This document shows, piece by piece, positions 10,470 to 21,885 of a stretch of 64,000 nt of DNA (positions are counted from its first letter, which is position 1; every line of letters begins with the position of its first letter). This DNA comes from Dipteris shenzhenensis (Eukaryota; Polypodiophyta; Polypodiopsida; Gleicheniales), in the NCBI GenBank assembly GCA_047967505.1, contig CM106539.1; one strand, written 5' to 3'. Both the position numbers and the translations under genes were made by a program. A model generated the notes under the pieces. That model searched no databases, was not told the origin of the DNA, and saw nothing but the letters and a program-made list of their open reading frames with translations.

Positions 10470-10950
10470 CAACAGGGAAGCGCTATGCGCCCCACCTACA
10501 GCGAGCGGAAAAGCGCGCTCCGAAGGAGCGCTGAAGCGACGCCCGCCCCACTGAGCCCTATCAGGCAATTCCCCGGCCGGGGCCTCCAGCCCCGGGACCA
10601 GGAGAAATTGTCCACTCCCTCCTTCGCCAAGTGAGTGGTGGGGGGAGTCAAGCCCCCCTCTAGGACCTACTAACCCGCTCCGCCCGTAACCCCTTCTCGG
10701 GTCCAAACTCTTGTGCCAAGGGGGGGCATGGAAGAAATCATCCCACAGGGCCCCCTGGCCTCCCCCTTACAGAGACGGGCTGGCCCTGGGGGGTGGGGGG
10801 AGGGCAATTTCCGGGAACCCGGCCTTTCATTCGTCAAGTTAGAGAGCCGTGTGATGGGTAACTATCCAGCCCGGTTCGGAGAGCACTTGTGTAGCCTGCA
10901 CCAGTTACAGGAGGGGGATGGAACACAGGAAGTACAGATTCTGTCCTTGT
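10470..10950 (+). other. GC-rich organelle-like segment with group II intron 3' part
   Basis: This stretch is far more GC-rich than its neighbours and has the short hairpin-forming G/C blocks familiar from plant mitochondrial introns. It ends with a well formed group II intron domain V (10844-10877) and then a probable domain VI and exon start. Protein frames across it have no recognised domain. The most likely origin is organelle DNA, probably mitochondrial, copied into the nucleus; exact borders cannot be set by eye and the parent intron is not identified. Confidence 0.6.
10844..10877 (+). ncRNA. Group II intron domain V
   Basis: The 34-base element begins GAGCCG and ends CGGTTC, which pair as the lower helix (one G-T pair). 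The upper helix GATGG/CTATC is closed by a GTAA tetraloop of the GNRA class, and unpaired bases between the helices form the bulge. Length, AGC-type base of the stem and loop class match the catalytic domain V of group II introns. Confidence 0.75.
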
Positions 10951-11315
10951 AGATGATATTGCGATTCAATTATGCAATGGGATTGAGATTTGGAATGCAT
11001 TTTTCCAGAAACCGAAGCACTTCCGACATCTGCCCACGTAAGCTTTCAGGACCAAAATGCAGCTCCAAACCAAAATTTTCACAACAATTTCATAGGTCTT
11101 GAATCAGTAAGACATTGAGATCACATTGACGTAGAAAAATTGCAATTCTGAAGACTTTGAATTTTTGGCTCTCCAGGAAGCCGACATGTGGCGGAAAGAG
11201 CGGCTCAACTTCTGGTGACCAAATTTTGTGTAGAGGAGTGTCTTGGCCTCAAAAATGCTTGCTCTAAATCTCAGATGAAAAGGACAACAGATCCCCACAA
11301 TTTCCCATGACTTAT

Positions 11316-11327
11316 GCTCTGATACCA
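11316..11327 (-). promoter_or_regulatory. Primer-binding site of element B
   Basis: On the minus strand this is TGGTATCAGAGC, the tRNA-Met-type site, two bases from the putative LTR border at 11329. Confidence 0.7.
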
Positions 11328-11328
11328 A

Positions 11329-11881
11329 TGCAACAAGACGGCCTCTAACATGACTAACTCCCCACTAGAATAGCCTAGTTAGACAGCCCTAGACTAAACC
11401 TTTCAAGCCCTTGGATAGAAATGAATACTTTGCACATGCCTAGGCTAGATTCAATCCATTTAGAAGCAGGAAATTCACTTGCAGAAGTAGGCAGAAAGTA
11501 CGATGCACTAATGAGCAGGAAAGTACCTTTTAGAATTGCAGAAGAGAGGAAGAGGGAGTAAGTCAGGGGCTGGACTTACAACAGACTTGTGAGGGGCTGC
11601 ACAAGGACAGAAAAGGGTTGATTCCTTATTGAATTCAGGCAGAGCTAAGAGCTCCTGCTGTGAGAATCCAATTTGGCAGAGTAACAGTGTATTAATATAT
11701 CATAAGCTGAGTACAAATCGGGGGCCATGCTTCTTATAGAAATTAGGGCAGGCTCATTTACAACTTTAGTTATGGGGTTGTACCCCCAAACTGCCACATG
11801 GCATCAATTTAAAAGACCAAGGTACAAAGTACAAACTATAAAGCTAGCTGAAAAGGATACTAAAGTGCCCCTTTTGTTACA
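11329..11881 (-). repeat. Putative LTR of element B
   Basis: On the + strand it begins TGCAACAAG and ends CTTTTGTTACA, giving short imperfect inverted ends with TG/CA. It adjoins the primer-binding site on one side and a truncated LTR of element C on the other. No second copy is present, so the outer border is inferred from where homology to the element C LTR starts (11882). Confidence 0.5.
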
Positions 11882-12478
11882 ACATGGTTGCCACATGGGC
11901 AGGACTTGACTGCCATGTAGGCAGCATGTTCACAGCAAAACAATATAGCATGGGGCTGCCGCATGGGCAGCACATGAGCTGCCATGTGAGCTGTACAGAC
12001 CTGGAACAGGCCTCCAGCGGCTGGAAACAGCCTGAAACAGAGGCAGAACAACAGGGCAGGAAAGGCGCCTGTTTGGAGATGGTTTTGGGGCTGAAAAGGG
12101 CCCTATAGCAGGTCGGGGTAGGGGCTGCAATCAGGCACACGGTGACTAAGTCTACGGAGGCTCGGGAAGCAGCACACGGGGTTAGGCATCTAGAAGTGCC
12201 AACGAGATAGTAGGACAACTCAGAGGACCAGGGTTTCGTGGGACTCTGGACCTCTCTTCTGTATTGTGTCCGTTTGAGGACGGAAATATATCTTTTGTTG
12301 GTGCTATATCTCTCTTGGAGCATTGTCTATTTACTGTCTTGCACATACACACATGTTTGTTGAGTGCACACTAGTAAAGAAGTTTTGGATTCCGTTGTTA
12401 AACAGTTCCACATGAATTCCTATGACGCTCTATCAGTGTTCCGTTGCGGGATACCTTTTATCTGGTTCATCTCTAACA
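11882..12478 (+). repeat. 5' LTR of element C, start missing
   Basis: From ACATGGTTGCCACATGGGCA it follows the 3' LTR (from 13911) for roughly 220-250 bases, including the string CTGGAAACAGCCT and the GGCAGAACAACAGGGCAGGAA block, then diverges. It ends TCTAACA, as the 3' LTR does. Confidence 0.65.
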
Positions 12479-12490
12479 TGTATCCGAGCC
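12479..12490 (+). promoter_or_regulatory. Degenerate primer-binding site of element C
   Basis: TGTATCCGAGCC directly after the LTR end resembles TGGTATCAGAGCC with changes, in the right place for a tRNA-Met primer site. Confidence 0.45.
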
Positions 12491-12539
12491 CTGATTGGAT
12501 GTTCACAAGAAGTGGAGCTTGAAGGCAAGATCCTTGCTG

Positions 12540-13175
12540 AAGGATGATCTTGGGAATCTACTTTGAAGTTTGACCGATTGTACACTTGCAGGGAGGGAGG
12601 CTCAGCTTCACATAGGTGCACAACACTCTTACTCTCTCTTTTCAGTTCATTGTCATTTAGTACAAGAGCACATCACCAAGATGAAGGTGGTGCGGGATCG
12701 GCTGGCGACAGTAGGTGGTCAAAGGACAAGTTCAACCAAGATGGCTAGGTTATTGCTGGGCATGCTTCCCAAGAGCTACAGTAGTTTTGTGACTATGGTG
12801 ATTGCAAGGCAAAGGGCTGCGCCAATGACATTCAAGGAGCTGGTATCATTGCTTCTGCAGGAACAAGCTCGGGAGAAGAAATACGACAGGACCGATGATC
12901 AAGCCCTTATAGCTCAAGACAAGAGCAAAGGCAAGGGTAAGGGTAAGCCTGGCAAGGGCAAGCCAAGAAAGACGAGTCTAAATGATGAAGCGGACTTTTC
13001 AGATGAAGAAAACAAGAAGAAGAGGAAGAAAGAAAAGAAGTGCTTCTATTGTGATGCGCAAGGACATTTTGTGAAGAATTGCAGAAAGAAGGCTGATCAG
13101 AAGAAGAAGGGGCCAGCTCAGAGTCAGACGAGTCAAAAGCTAATGTGGTGGTCACGGAGGAGCTTTTCTTGGTAA
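12540..13175 (+). pseudogene. Gag of element C with zinc knuckle
   Basis: This is the copia-type capsid/nucleocapsid protein. The frame shows VQEHITKMKVVRDRLATVG, then LLGMLPKSYSSFVTMV and MTFKELVSLLLQEQARE, the usual C-terminal half of the UBN2-type copia gag, a Lys/Gly-rich basic segment and the nucleocapsid knuckle CFYCDAQGHFVKNC (CX2CX4HX4C, near 13050-13092). The upstream part (12540-12650) is in frame but weakly conserved, and the first gag third is missing or unrecognisable. The open frame ends at 13173, shifted shortly before, since the downstream VVVTEELFLVTS typical of copia lies in another frame. Confidence 0.8.
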
Positions 13176-13843
13176 CATCTCCAGGTGTTGCTGAGATTAG
13201 TTATGCATGCCCCGGTGTTACGGTAAGGATGTCTGATAATGAGAGATTGTCAGATGAGGAGTCGAAATCCTTCATGAAGGTGACAGACAGTGATGAGTGC
13301 ATAGAGCCATCTGCATGCTTGGCTGGTATTCTGACACAGAGGGGGATTCTTTGACAGGACCTGTGGACTTAGAGTCAGATGGATACTGTGAGTTATAGGG
13401 GGATATCACACGACTACACATGGATACAGATGGTCCAAATAATGTGGATGAATGCTTGGGATTTAATTTCTCGAGCATATTATTTGGTTGCAGACCTTGC
13501 CAAATGGAGGACAGGTTCAAACAGACCCTGAGAGCATGGTGCTTGGAGGACTTCAAGTTGTTCACCCATCGTGAGGGGGAACAGTTGGAGGATGCTGGTA
13601 CCTGGAGTGTTTGAGTTTGAAGGCGGGTACATGACTGAAGGAAGTGGTGCCATCTAGTGCTACCAAAGATGGACCTGTGTACCATGGAGGTGTGCTTACC
13701 CTGGAGGAGTATAGGAGCCACTGGATAAAAAGCCAGGAAGCAACATTGACACCGCAATGATCCAAAGGGCTACGACATGGGAGCTACTAGAGCATCTTCA
13801 TCAACAGGTTGGCATCAGGCCAACATATGTCGGTGAGAGGGGG
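13176..13843 (+). other. Element C internal remnant and polypurine tract
   Basis: A 69-codon frame at 13145-13354 continues the gag-to-protease spacer (VVTEELFLVTS) and then becomes acidic without a protease motif. No other pol motif is seen. GAGAGGGGG at 13835-13843 is a polypurine tract directly before the TG of the 3' LTR. Confidence 0.55.
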
Positions 13844-14528
13844 TGTTGGAATAGGTTTAGTCACCTAAGCCCCATATGAGAAGAGCAAAGGGAGGTTGAA
13901 CCATAGGATGACATGGTTGCCACATGGGCAGGACTTCGTCAGCCATGTGTGCAGAGCATGTTAACAGCAAAACAACATAGCATGGGGCTGCCACATGGGC
14001 AGCACATAAGCTGACATGTGGGCAGCAAGACCGAGAGGTACCTGGCTGTGATGACGTGGACCAGCAGAAGGCGGATGACATCACAACAGCATGGAAGGAC
14101 TGTGCAGGCTGGAGCAAGGCGTCCACATGGCAGCTGACATCAGCATCAGTACAGGTCAGTATGGCGGATCTGTACGGAGGGGTTGCAGGGAGCTGTATGG
14201 ACCTGGAACAGGCCTCCATGGGCTGGAAACAGCCTAGAACAGAGGCAGAACAACAGGGCAGGAAGGTGCCTGTTTGGAGATGGTTTTGGGGCTGAAAAAG
14301 GGCCCTAGAGCACGTCGGGATAGAGGTTGCAGGGCCTGGGCCATTGGCTGCCTGCCACGTGGCTAGGCAGGGCCAGCCCTACCTCAAGGAATGTGCCGCC
14401 ACCAGGTGAGTTTTACAGACCGGCAGGTCAGTGGGGGGGAGCCTGTTTGGGTCGGCCCAAATCCCCCTACCACAATGCCCAGCAGATTGGAGCAGCAGAA
14501 CAGCCTTCCCTGGACCTACATTCTAACA
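13844..14528 (+). repeat. 3' LTR of element C
   Basis: It starts TGTTGGAATAGG after a polypurine tract and ends TCTAACA. The following TTTGGCATCGAGTGC resembles a primer-binding site, so this LTR may once have been shared with a second, tandem element. Confidence 0.65.
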
Positions 14529-17487
14529 TTTGGCATCGAGTGCAACTGTAAAACATAGCTAATCACCAAGGTCGCAAATGAGAGCAAAGAGGCATGCAAC
14601 TGTCAACTTTCAACTATCCGCGCACAACTAATGAATCAAATGGCGTATATTTAATCAAACGGCCCAAGGTTCTCCAATCATCTGAAATGAACAATTTACA
14701 AATCGTGGACAAAATTTCAAAGGGAGGGAGATCCAGCTTTTGGCTTCCATAGGAATGTTTCTTGATGATCCAGAGTGGTCCAACATATTGCAACTACTCT
14801 GGAAACGTAGATTTGACTATTTAAGAGCGTGCGCAAGCTGTCAATAAACTCAGCTGACTTAGATTCAATTCAGTGAAATAGGATATGAGCAATGCCCCCT
14901 TTTACAGTTTTCAGAACAGCATTAAACGTACTTGGGATAATGCCAACTCTATAATGACACATGGCAACCTGCTACTCCTATCAAAATGTATCCATTAAGT
15001 ACCACATGACAACTCTAGAATGACTTAAACTTAAAACATTATTAACTCCAATAAAAAACCCAATTTGTACAATTGGCTAACAGGTCTTAATTTGCTTCAT
15101 GTTCAACAGAGTGTATCTTCTAACTCTATCTTTGCAAGGTTCAAACAGGATGATGCTTCTAAATTTTTCGCTAGTCTTATCTCAATCCATGAGAAGAACT
15201 CTTTGATTGCTTTTCTGAATGTGGACGATGCATGCCAACAGAAGTCACAGGGGCTCAAGTGTTGACAAGTCATCAATGTTTTTTGCTGTATGGTGCTCTT
15301 CCTTACCAGCGCAAGTTGTTATACCAACCTTGAGACCAGAATGTCAAGGAGCATCATATTGACTCCGTCCAAATCTTGCTGGAAACCTTTGGTTAATTTT
15401 TCTATCAGCTTGGTTCTGTATGAATGTTGGGCTTTTGTATCTCTAAGAAAAAATACAGAAACACCCAAAGTAATCAAATACTTGAAGGGGTCACAATCTG
15501 GTGTTGAAGCTTGAAATATTCTCATCCCAAACCATCACATGTTCAATCACAGAACGCTTGAAACTTATAGTGAAACCCCCGTTACACTGCACCCCCAAAA
15601 CTCAGCTAGCCAACAAGCTCAAAGGCAACTGGATTACTTGTAAGTAACCGGCAGTGTATAATACTCAGCCTTTAAAATGACCCAGGAGACCCCTAGCATT
15701 AATTCTTCTCTAGCAGTGTAAGATAGGAGAAAGAATGATTAGCCAATGGAATCAAGAATGGAATAACTGGCTAAAATTTGAGCAACAGATACCCTAATGG
15801 GTCAACATCACGTGAAAAAAACTCGGGCCTAGTAGTCTACTGCCAAGCACTAGGCTAAACCCTACCACAAGCAGCTATAAATACACATCAGCCAATAACT
15901 ACTGCAATTCTTTTGTGATAACTTAATCTTGAGTCTTTCAGGATAAAAAGAAGATTTGGTGCACGCAGGAATCTTCAGAACATACAATAAAACACTCCTA
16001 TGGAAACTTTCTTAGCGTTGAACCGCCTACGTAAGAAAAGATCTGTCAAGCGCGCAGGAAGTTCAACCCGTCATTCATAAATGGGACAGTGGTTGATCCA
16101 ACTGGAGAAACCAATCTTGCATCTCGTTCGACGGAATACCGTTGAATATACAAACAAACAGATACACACTCAATCCAATCTTCGAAACAATCTGCAATAT
16201 GATCGTTACGCAAACATACACACCGTAGATTTGCAATGCCGCACCGCTCGCCGAGCTGGATTTCCGTTGTCCTTGAATCTGCGAGATGATCATCACCGGT
16301 AACCGTTAAGGTCGCTCCTCAACTCATCTCTCAGCCAGGTTATTTTCATTAAATTCAAGATAAGGATACACACCGTGAAATTGCAATGCACCACAGCCTC
16401 CGCCTTCAAATGTCTGTTTCAGGGCCGGACCTCCTTTAAAAGAATGCTAACCTTTTGGCGTAACTCTCGGCAACAAGTAGATTACCAGGATTTTGACTCT
16501 AGCTTAACTCTTCGATAGTTAGGTTGTTGGAAGGCTAGTATGGAAGCTCTAAAGCTAAGAAGTGTCAATATATTTTGGAGTCAATCAACAACAATACCTC
16601 TACGAGAGTCATTTGAATTTAACAAACACGTGTACTCTGTGGAAGTGTCAACATTGCCTGGGCCAGGTGAGGGTTATTTGCACGCTCCAAAGTGCAACAA
16701 GGTGCACATTTATTTCATTATACTAGTCCAAATATAGATACAATGAATGGATAGTACTATCTGCACAAGATAAGAGAATGAAGGTGTATGCATTATGTGA
16801 GGACCCAATGCGACACCACAAACACATCAAATGATGCACTGTGATGCTGCAAAGATAGAACGAATGCATGTTGCGAATATGTTCCAAAGTTACGCCCATG
16901 GAAAGCATGACGAAAATGTAACCATAGATGACTATGGGTTTATTATTACTAGAGCTAGCAAGGCTACCTAGTTGAAAATATCAATAATTTTGGACATTAT
17001 ACCTTTTAAACAAGAAAATAAATGTCGTATTTGGGATAACTAATGGCACTTGGATGTCAAGAGAAAGGTCAAAAAACAAAAGGAATTGTATTTTAAATAC
17101 TTTACAGACTTTATACTTGAAACTGTTCATTCAAGTGCTAAACCTCGAGGCATCCAGCATTGTTGCACTTTTTAATGAGGAAACCTCCTACTTGTGTAAC
17201 TATTCATCTATGAAAAATGATAAACAAGGTTATATGAAAGTATTCATATATCAATGCATAAACACTTTTATTATAAATTAAACTTTTAAAAGTATAAAGT
17301 AAATTAAATTAAAGCTTAGTAACGTAGTATATTGATGGATAGACATTCCAATTTTATACTTACAATAAAGTAAAAAATAAAAAATGGACCTGCAAAAAGC
17401 TTAATTATAATAACACATGAAAAGAAAATTTCTAAAATGTATATAGAGAAATATTGTGAACCTTTCATAAACTAATAAAGCTTAAAC
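14529..17487. other. Unassigned region
   Basis: I see no domain, RNA gene or clear repeat here. Short frames on both strands (for example 15065-15265 and 16540-16737) lack motifs. AGCTATAAATAC at 15871-15882 is a good TATA-like string, preceded by AAACCCTACC, but no coding region follows that would make it a promoter. Confidence 0.4.
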
Positions 17488-17850
17488 ATCTTGAAGCTAC
17501 TCATCATCACCATGCTCCCCATCTTTGTCTCTAATTTTTGTTGTTGGTTGTTCCAGCTTTACCAACTCAGATTCTTCATAAGATTGGGACTCTCTAGATG
17601 CCATTCCCTCCATTTTAGTATATGAGCTAATATTTGCTCCCACCTCCTAATCAACATTCAATGGATGATTAATTATGAATACCCATTTTTGCAAGATAAA
17701 TGATGCTTGTAAGGGATAATTTACAATTGCCATGTAGGGACGATTCTTTTGGACAGCACAAATACTGGTTGTCCCTATCCTCTCGGCAAAAAAGTCACAA
17801 ATCCAATCATCTTGAACTGTGATTAGATCCAAAAGCTTGTTAATCAAATG
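17488..17850 (-). pseudogene. C-terminal fragment of an unidentified protein
   Basis: On the minus strand a frame runs through DDWICDFFAERIGTTSICAV and ASFILQKWVFIINHPLN, passes one TAG at 17647 and continues with an acidic tail ending KDGEHGDDE before a stop at 17493. The segment with F-I-L then V-F-I-I-N-H-P recalls the end of CACTA-type transposases (F-x-L-A-S-Q ... V-F-Y-V-x-D-P), and a CACTA-like string lies at 19456, but the match is weak. It may equally be a fragment of some other gene. Confidence 0.3.
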
Positions 17851-19881
17851 TTGCTTCTTGGTATAGATTGATGATTAACTTGGTATTCGAGTGGTATTCT
17901 CTACATACCACAACTTTTGTGTGACTGCTAGATACATTATCTACATTTCATCATGGACAATGCAAAACTATTTTACTCTTCTCCATTGATGAGAAGTGTC
18001 CAACACTCATCATCTCCAAGGTATGCATGTATCATCTTGCTTCTAGGTACCTGCTTCAAATTTGTAAACCAAATCAACAAATACAAAGATTATAACATGT
18101 CCAAATGTATAGCAACAAAATCTAGCACATATTTAAGATGATAGAGTAACTTATAAAACTTACTAGATCATACACTCCTAAGAATGTATATGCTCTACGA
18201 ACGCTCTGGTCACTATAATTGTCAAAGTTATAGCATAAAAAATAATGCTCAACTTGGAGCCATGTTTTGAGCCTTGAACTTGATTTCATATCATAAAATT
18301 GCTTATGTCCTAACACATATTCCTATCTTGGGTACCAATTTTTTGATATCCTTCTCTTGGGAGCCCCTGGGATCTCCTCACTATACAAGGTACGATGAAT
18401 GGTGTTAGGTAGGTGCTAAAGAGGTGCAATGGCAATTCTCTACATTCACTCAAGCGTGCCTGAATTTCACGGGGATGTTACTCTTCTTTTTCAATCTCCT
18501 CATGCTAATGGTCTCTTCCTTGCTCTTCTGCTTCTCTCACCATCTCAAGGTATCTTCTCTCTTGACATTGCAAATGGTATAGTAGGTGCTTTGTGAATGT
18601 AGAAGGCGAACACCATGTGAAGATACTGGTGTAGCAAGTAACATGATTTGCATGCATAAATTCAAACACAAGGACAAATTTAATATCAATGACTCAAGAA
18701 AGTAGCATTTCTCAATTTAAAGCATGTAAAATGATATAGATTGCATGTGTGTTTTGTTTTGATAGTCGAGTTATAATTTACATGCATGCAAAGCCAAAAA
18801 TGACATGCATCAAATAAAAAACACTCGAATCAAAATCATTGGAAAATGAACTAGCGGCATCTTTATATACTTGATGTAGTACTAGTATTGTCGATACATA
18901 GGCATCTACCACATGTAGCAGGTTTGCTATCAGTGATAGCTATCACACTACCAATAGTACTACACAGTGTACCACTGATGAATCTAAGAGAAGTGTCAAT
19001 TGAATTTGCACCTTATTGCTTTGATTGTAGAATTTCTTTTACTGCCAATACTATGATATTTATCGGTGGTAAGTGTGTTTGTATTGGCGATGCAATTTGC
19101 TAGTACCATCAATATATGCCAAAGTGTCAATGATAAATTGCAAATTTTATATTTTTCTTGACCGACAAGGTTTTGTTGTCTCTTTGTGAGCGACTTTGTG
19201 AAAAGGGTGTTCACAAGCAAAAATCATGCAAAAAGTTGTGTGATTACATGAATATGCAATCCTTGCATGTAATCCATGAGCACTTGAAAAATGCTCTATA
19301 TGAATTATATTTGATGGACTAACAGTTTGAGCAGTATTGCTCATCACCTTCCTTTCCTTCATCTATCAAGCAAGAAGTTCTTCTATGAATTTAGCTTGAA
19401 GTCATCATCTAATATGATCATACTCAACATCTATCTCTATATTTGTTTGATACTACACTACAAGAGGGTGAGGTGTTTAGAGGCATCCTATGTGATGTAA
19501 TTACTTGTACTAAAGCGTTAATAAGAGCATTGCATTGCGGGTGTTGCATTTACTACAACTCTTGTAATCCTAGTACTGACACGTGGGTGCTCCAAGAATG
19601 AGTTTGGATGCCATTTTTCATTGGCGTCACATATGTGATGCTACCTTTGTTGCATAAGTGACACATAATATATTTGCCGAGTAAGTGACACCATCGGTGC
19701 TACCTCCTTTATAGACATTTGTGGATATTTATAGACCCTCTCTCTCCTTTTAACACAAATGTACACACACAAGAGACTCTCCCTCTCTCTTGCACATATA
19801 CACATATCTATTTCCTTTATGTTTCTCTCTCACATATACATATCCATCTCCCTCTCCTCTCTCACACATACCTATTTGAAG

Positions 19882-19884
<3 letters not shown>
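17851..19884. other. AT-rich unassigned region
   Basis: Only short frames without motifs are seen. Strings such as AGTGATAGCTATCAC (18931-18945) and GGCGTCAC/AGTGACAC motifs around 19620-19690 look like subterminal repeats of a DNA transposon, but no inverted pair of ends was found. Confidence 0.3.

Positions 19885-19958
<74 letters not shown>
19885..19958. repeat. (TC)37 microsatellite
   Basis: Thirty-seven uninterrupted TC dinucleotides, preceded by a looser CT/CACA-rich region from about 19735. The Ser/Leu frames across it are artefacts of the repeat. Confidence 0.95.
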
Positions 19959-19963
<5 letters not shown>

Positions 19964-21885
19964 GAGTTTTTACAAATTGCATAGGTACCAATTTTCCCTA
20001 TTGTGGGGCTTTTTGAACATAGAACTATGGACGAATTACCCCCTAAGCTCGATAGTTACCACGAAAAGTTTATGGGAAAGCATATTGCGAGAAGGACAAG
20101 CCTAGACATGGGCACTGAAAGGACATCCAGTGGACACTTGGTTATCTAGTGTACCATTGGCGGCCTAACATGCAGTGCAGTGGAGTAATGCGGTACTAGC
20201 TCCTGTATTTAATAAGGTGGGCATGCGCATTCACAGAGATACGTTGGCACCTAAAATAATGAAGAAGGAGAGTTTGGCACTCAGGTTTCCAAAAGATATG
20301 TATTCATCTCTTTGTGACTTCGAACTTTGAAATGCAATACCCCATAAGGCTTTGGATACCTTGGGAGTAGCTCACACATTGAATGTGAGTCTCTGGCAAC
20401 AGAAAGTGAGTCGAGATTTGAACAACAGCAAGGGATACATCGCAAACGATGGATCTAACACCTTGGAGAAGAGGCCCCTGACAAAAGGAGGGAGGACGAT
20501 GAAGGGCTAGCGACGACGACTCGAACCACCCCGTTAGAAATGGATGAGACCCAAGTGAGTCTCTTACTTTGCGAGCCTCCCCTTACAACAGAAGAGCGGG
20601 AGAAGAGCAGTGGCCAGCATAGTGAGCCAAGACCCCCAGTCATGACGCGATCCTTACCTCCAAATGCCTAGAAGGAGAGATAGGGAAGGCCCCGCACCTC
20701 CAGCAGAGTGCCTTGGCACCCAAGCACGAGGATGCTTTGCCCAGATCCCTCGAAGCCTGGCTCGTGATGCCCAGCATATAGCTAGGAAGCATGTTCCAGG
20801 GAGGAGTTCCCACAGACATTAGTGCACGGGCTTATAGGTGGCGACAAGAATGTTTAGGCTTCATTGTAAACATAGTAGTTGTATCTGTCGAATCATTGTT
20901 TTAGGAGTTCTCCCAATACACAGAGTAACACAGGCGCACTCATAGTACATTGCATGGCTCACTGATGAGCCCCCCACTTGCATGCACACGTAGAATCAGG
21001 ATATCGTCGCTCTTGTTGGAGTCAGTCCTTATGTGATGTGCATGGCTGGCCTGTTGGAGTGGAGGCTATCAAGGCGTGACTGGAGGGAGAACCGTGGTGA
21101 TCTCCAGGCAAACACTACGTGATGGATATACTTGTGACTAGCTCACCACTGGTTGATTGAACGTGATGCAGTAGCTGGGTCGTTAAAAGCGTAAGTCCAC
21201 AACGACATTGCCGTCAATAGTTGGAATAGACTATCTACGACCATGTAGGTTGGCCTATTGGCAGGGTAAGAGTTGACTCCTAGGGCGGTCTTGTTCTAGT
21301 AGTGCTAATGCATTGCAACATAGAGAGGTGAGCTAAGTTGAGCAACGGACCAGAGGTTGATAGGCTAGAAAGATCCCTTGTTGAATCATACGCCGATCAA
21401 AGGGCCATCTACACAATGAAACAGGGTACACAGCCCCAATCCTTATTCTAAATAAACAGTGGAGTGGCTATAATGTTGTGTGAGTAACACTTCGAAGCTA
21501 TTTGGATTTTATTGAGGAGCTTAGAGTATACTATGATTGGGGACTGTGACGGAATTACCTTTCATACTTGAAAAACAAAGTCTATGCGGATATCCTAGGC
21601 TAAGTCTAGTTTGAGAAGAACGGCTCTCCGCTTTTTGTCTAAAAGAAGGGATATTGGCTGTACGTTATGACCCTTGTGACAGTCATCTAAGTCCTTATAA
21701 CAAGGATGAATTCTGTCATTCTTTTATTATGTATCTTACAAACTATGCCCTTCTTTGAAGTTCAAAATACTAACGTTTTCTCAATACCTATGCTGTTATT
21801 TTTGTGACGTGATTACTTCTTGTATTTACTTAGATGACAGCTAGGAAGTATGGAGGGATATATTGGTTACTAGTAGCTCTGGTGT
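19959..21885. other. Unassigned region
   Basis: No frame longer than about 65 codons with a motif, no RNA gene and no obvious repeat was seen. Composition is near 48 percent GC, higher than both flanks. Confidence 0.4.

Larger units (their letters stand above)
10300..11150. repeat. Two diverged leader repeats flanking the GC-rich insert
   Basis: Sequence at about 10313-10440 and sequence at about 11040-11150 share a common layout (for example GGTCAAAATACAGGTCCA against GGACCAAAATGCAGCTCCA, then related strings around a TTGATTCAAGGACACATTG-like core). They look like old duplicate copies of part of the element B leader, one on each side of the organelle-like segment. Confidence 0.45.
5250..11881 (-). 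mobile_element. Ty3/gypsy LTR retrotransposon B with nested insertions
   Basis: Reading on the minus strand from right to left: an LTR (11881 to 11329), a tRNA-Met-type primer-binding site (11327 to 11316), a leader with a GC-rich organelle-like insert, a protease region (about 9990 to 9630) and a protease-to-RT linker (9600 to 9427) that continues without a gap at 5458 to 5285 once a copia copy at 5470-9415 is set aside. Gag, RT, RNase H and integrase are not seen. The left end is simply where its sequence meets element A. The reconstruction of the host frame across the copia copy is the best evidence that B is older than that insertion. Confidence 0.7.
11882..14528 (+). mobile_element. Copia-type element C, internally deleted
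   Basis: Two related LTR sequences (11882-12478 and 13844-14528) bracket about 1.37 kb with a primer-binding site, a gag gene with zinc knuckle, a short remnant and a polypurine tract. Protease, integrase, RT and RNase H are not found, so this is a gag-only, non-autonomous derivative. The left LTR lacks about 67 bases present at the start of the right one, exactly where element B's LTR abuts, so B insertion or recombination probably removed them. The last third of the two LTRs differs strongly. Confidence 0.65.

Noticed and set aside
11860-12323. 148-codon minus-strand frame and neighbours
   Set aside because: It lies inside the LTR of element C, which explains the sequence.
15871-15882. TATA box of a + strand gene
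   Set aside because: The motif is good, but no coding or RNA feature follows within 1.5 kb.
19456-19468. CACTACAAGAGGG as end of a CACTA transposon
   Set aside because: The match to the usual CACTACAAGAAAA ends is partial, and no inverted partner was found on either side.
19719-20105. Long Ser/Leu-rich frames on +
   Set aside because: They arise from the (TC)37 microsatellite, which is open in several frames; no start context or domain.
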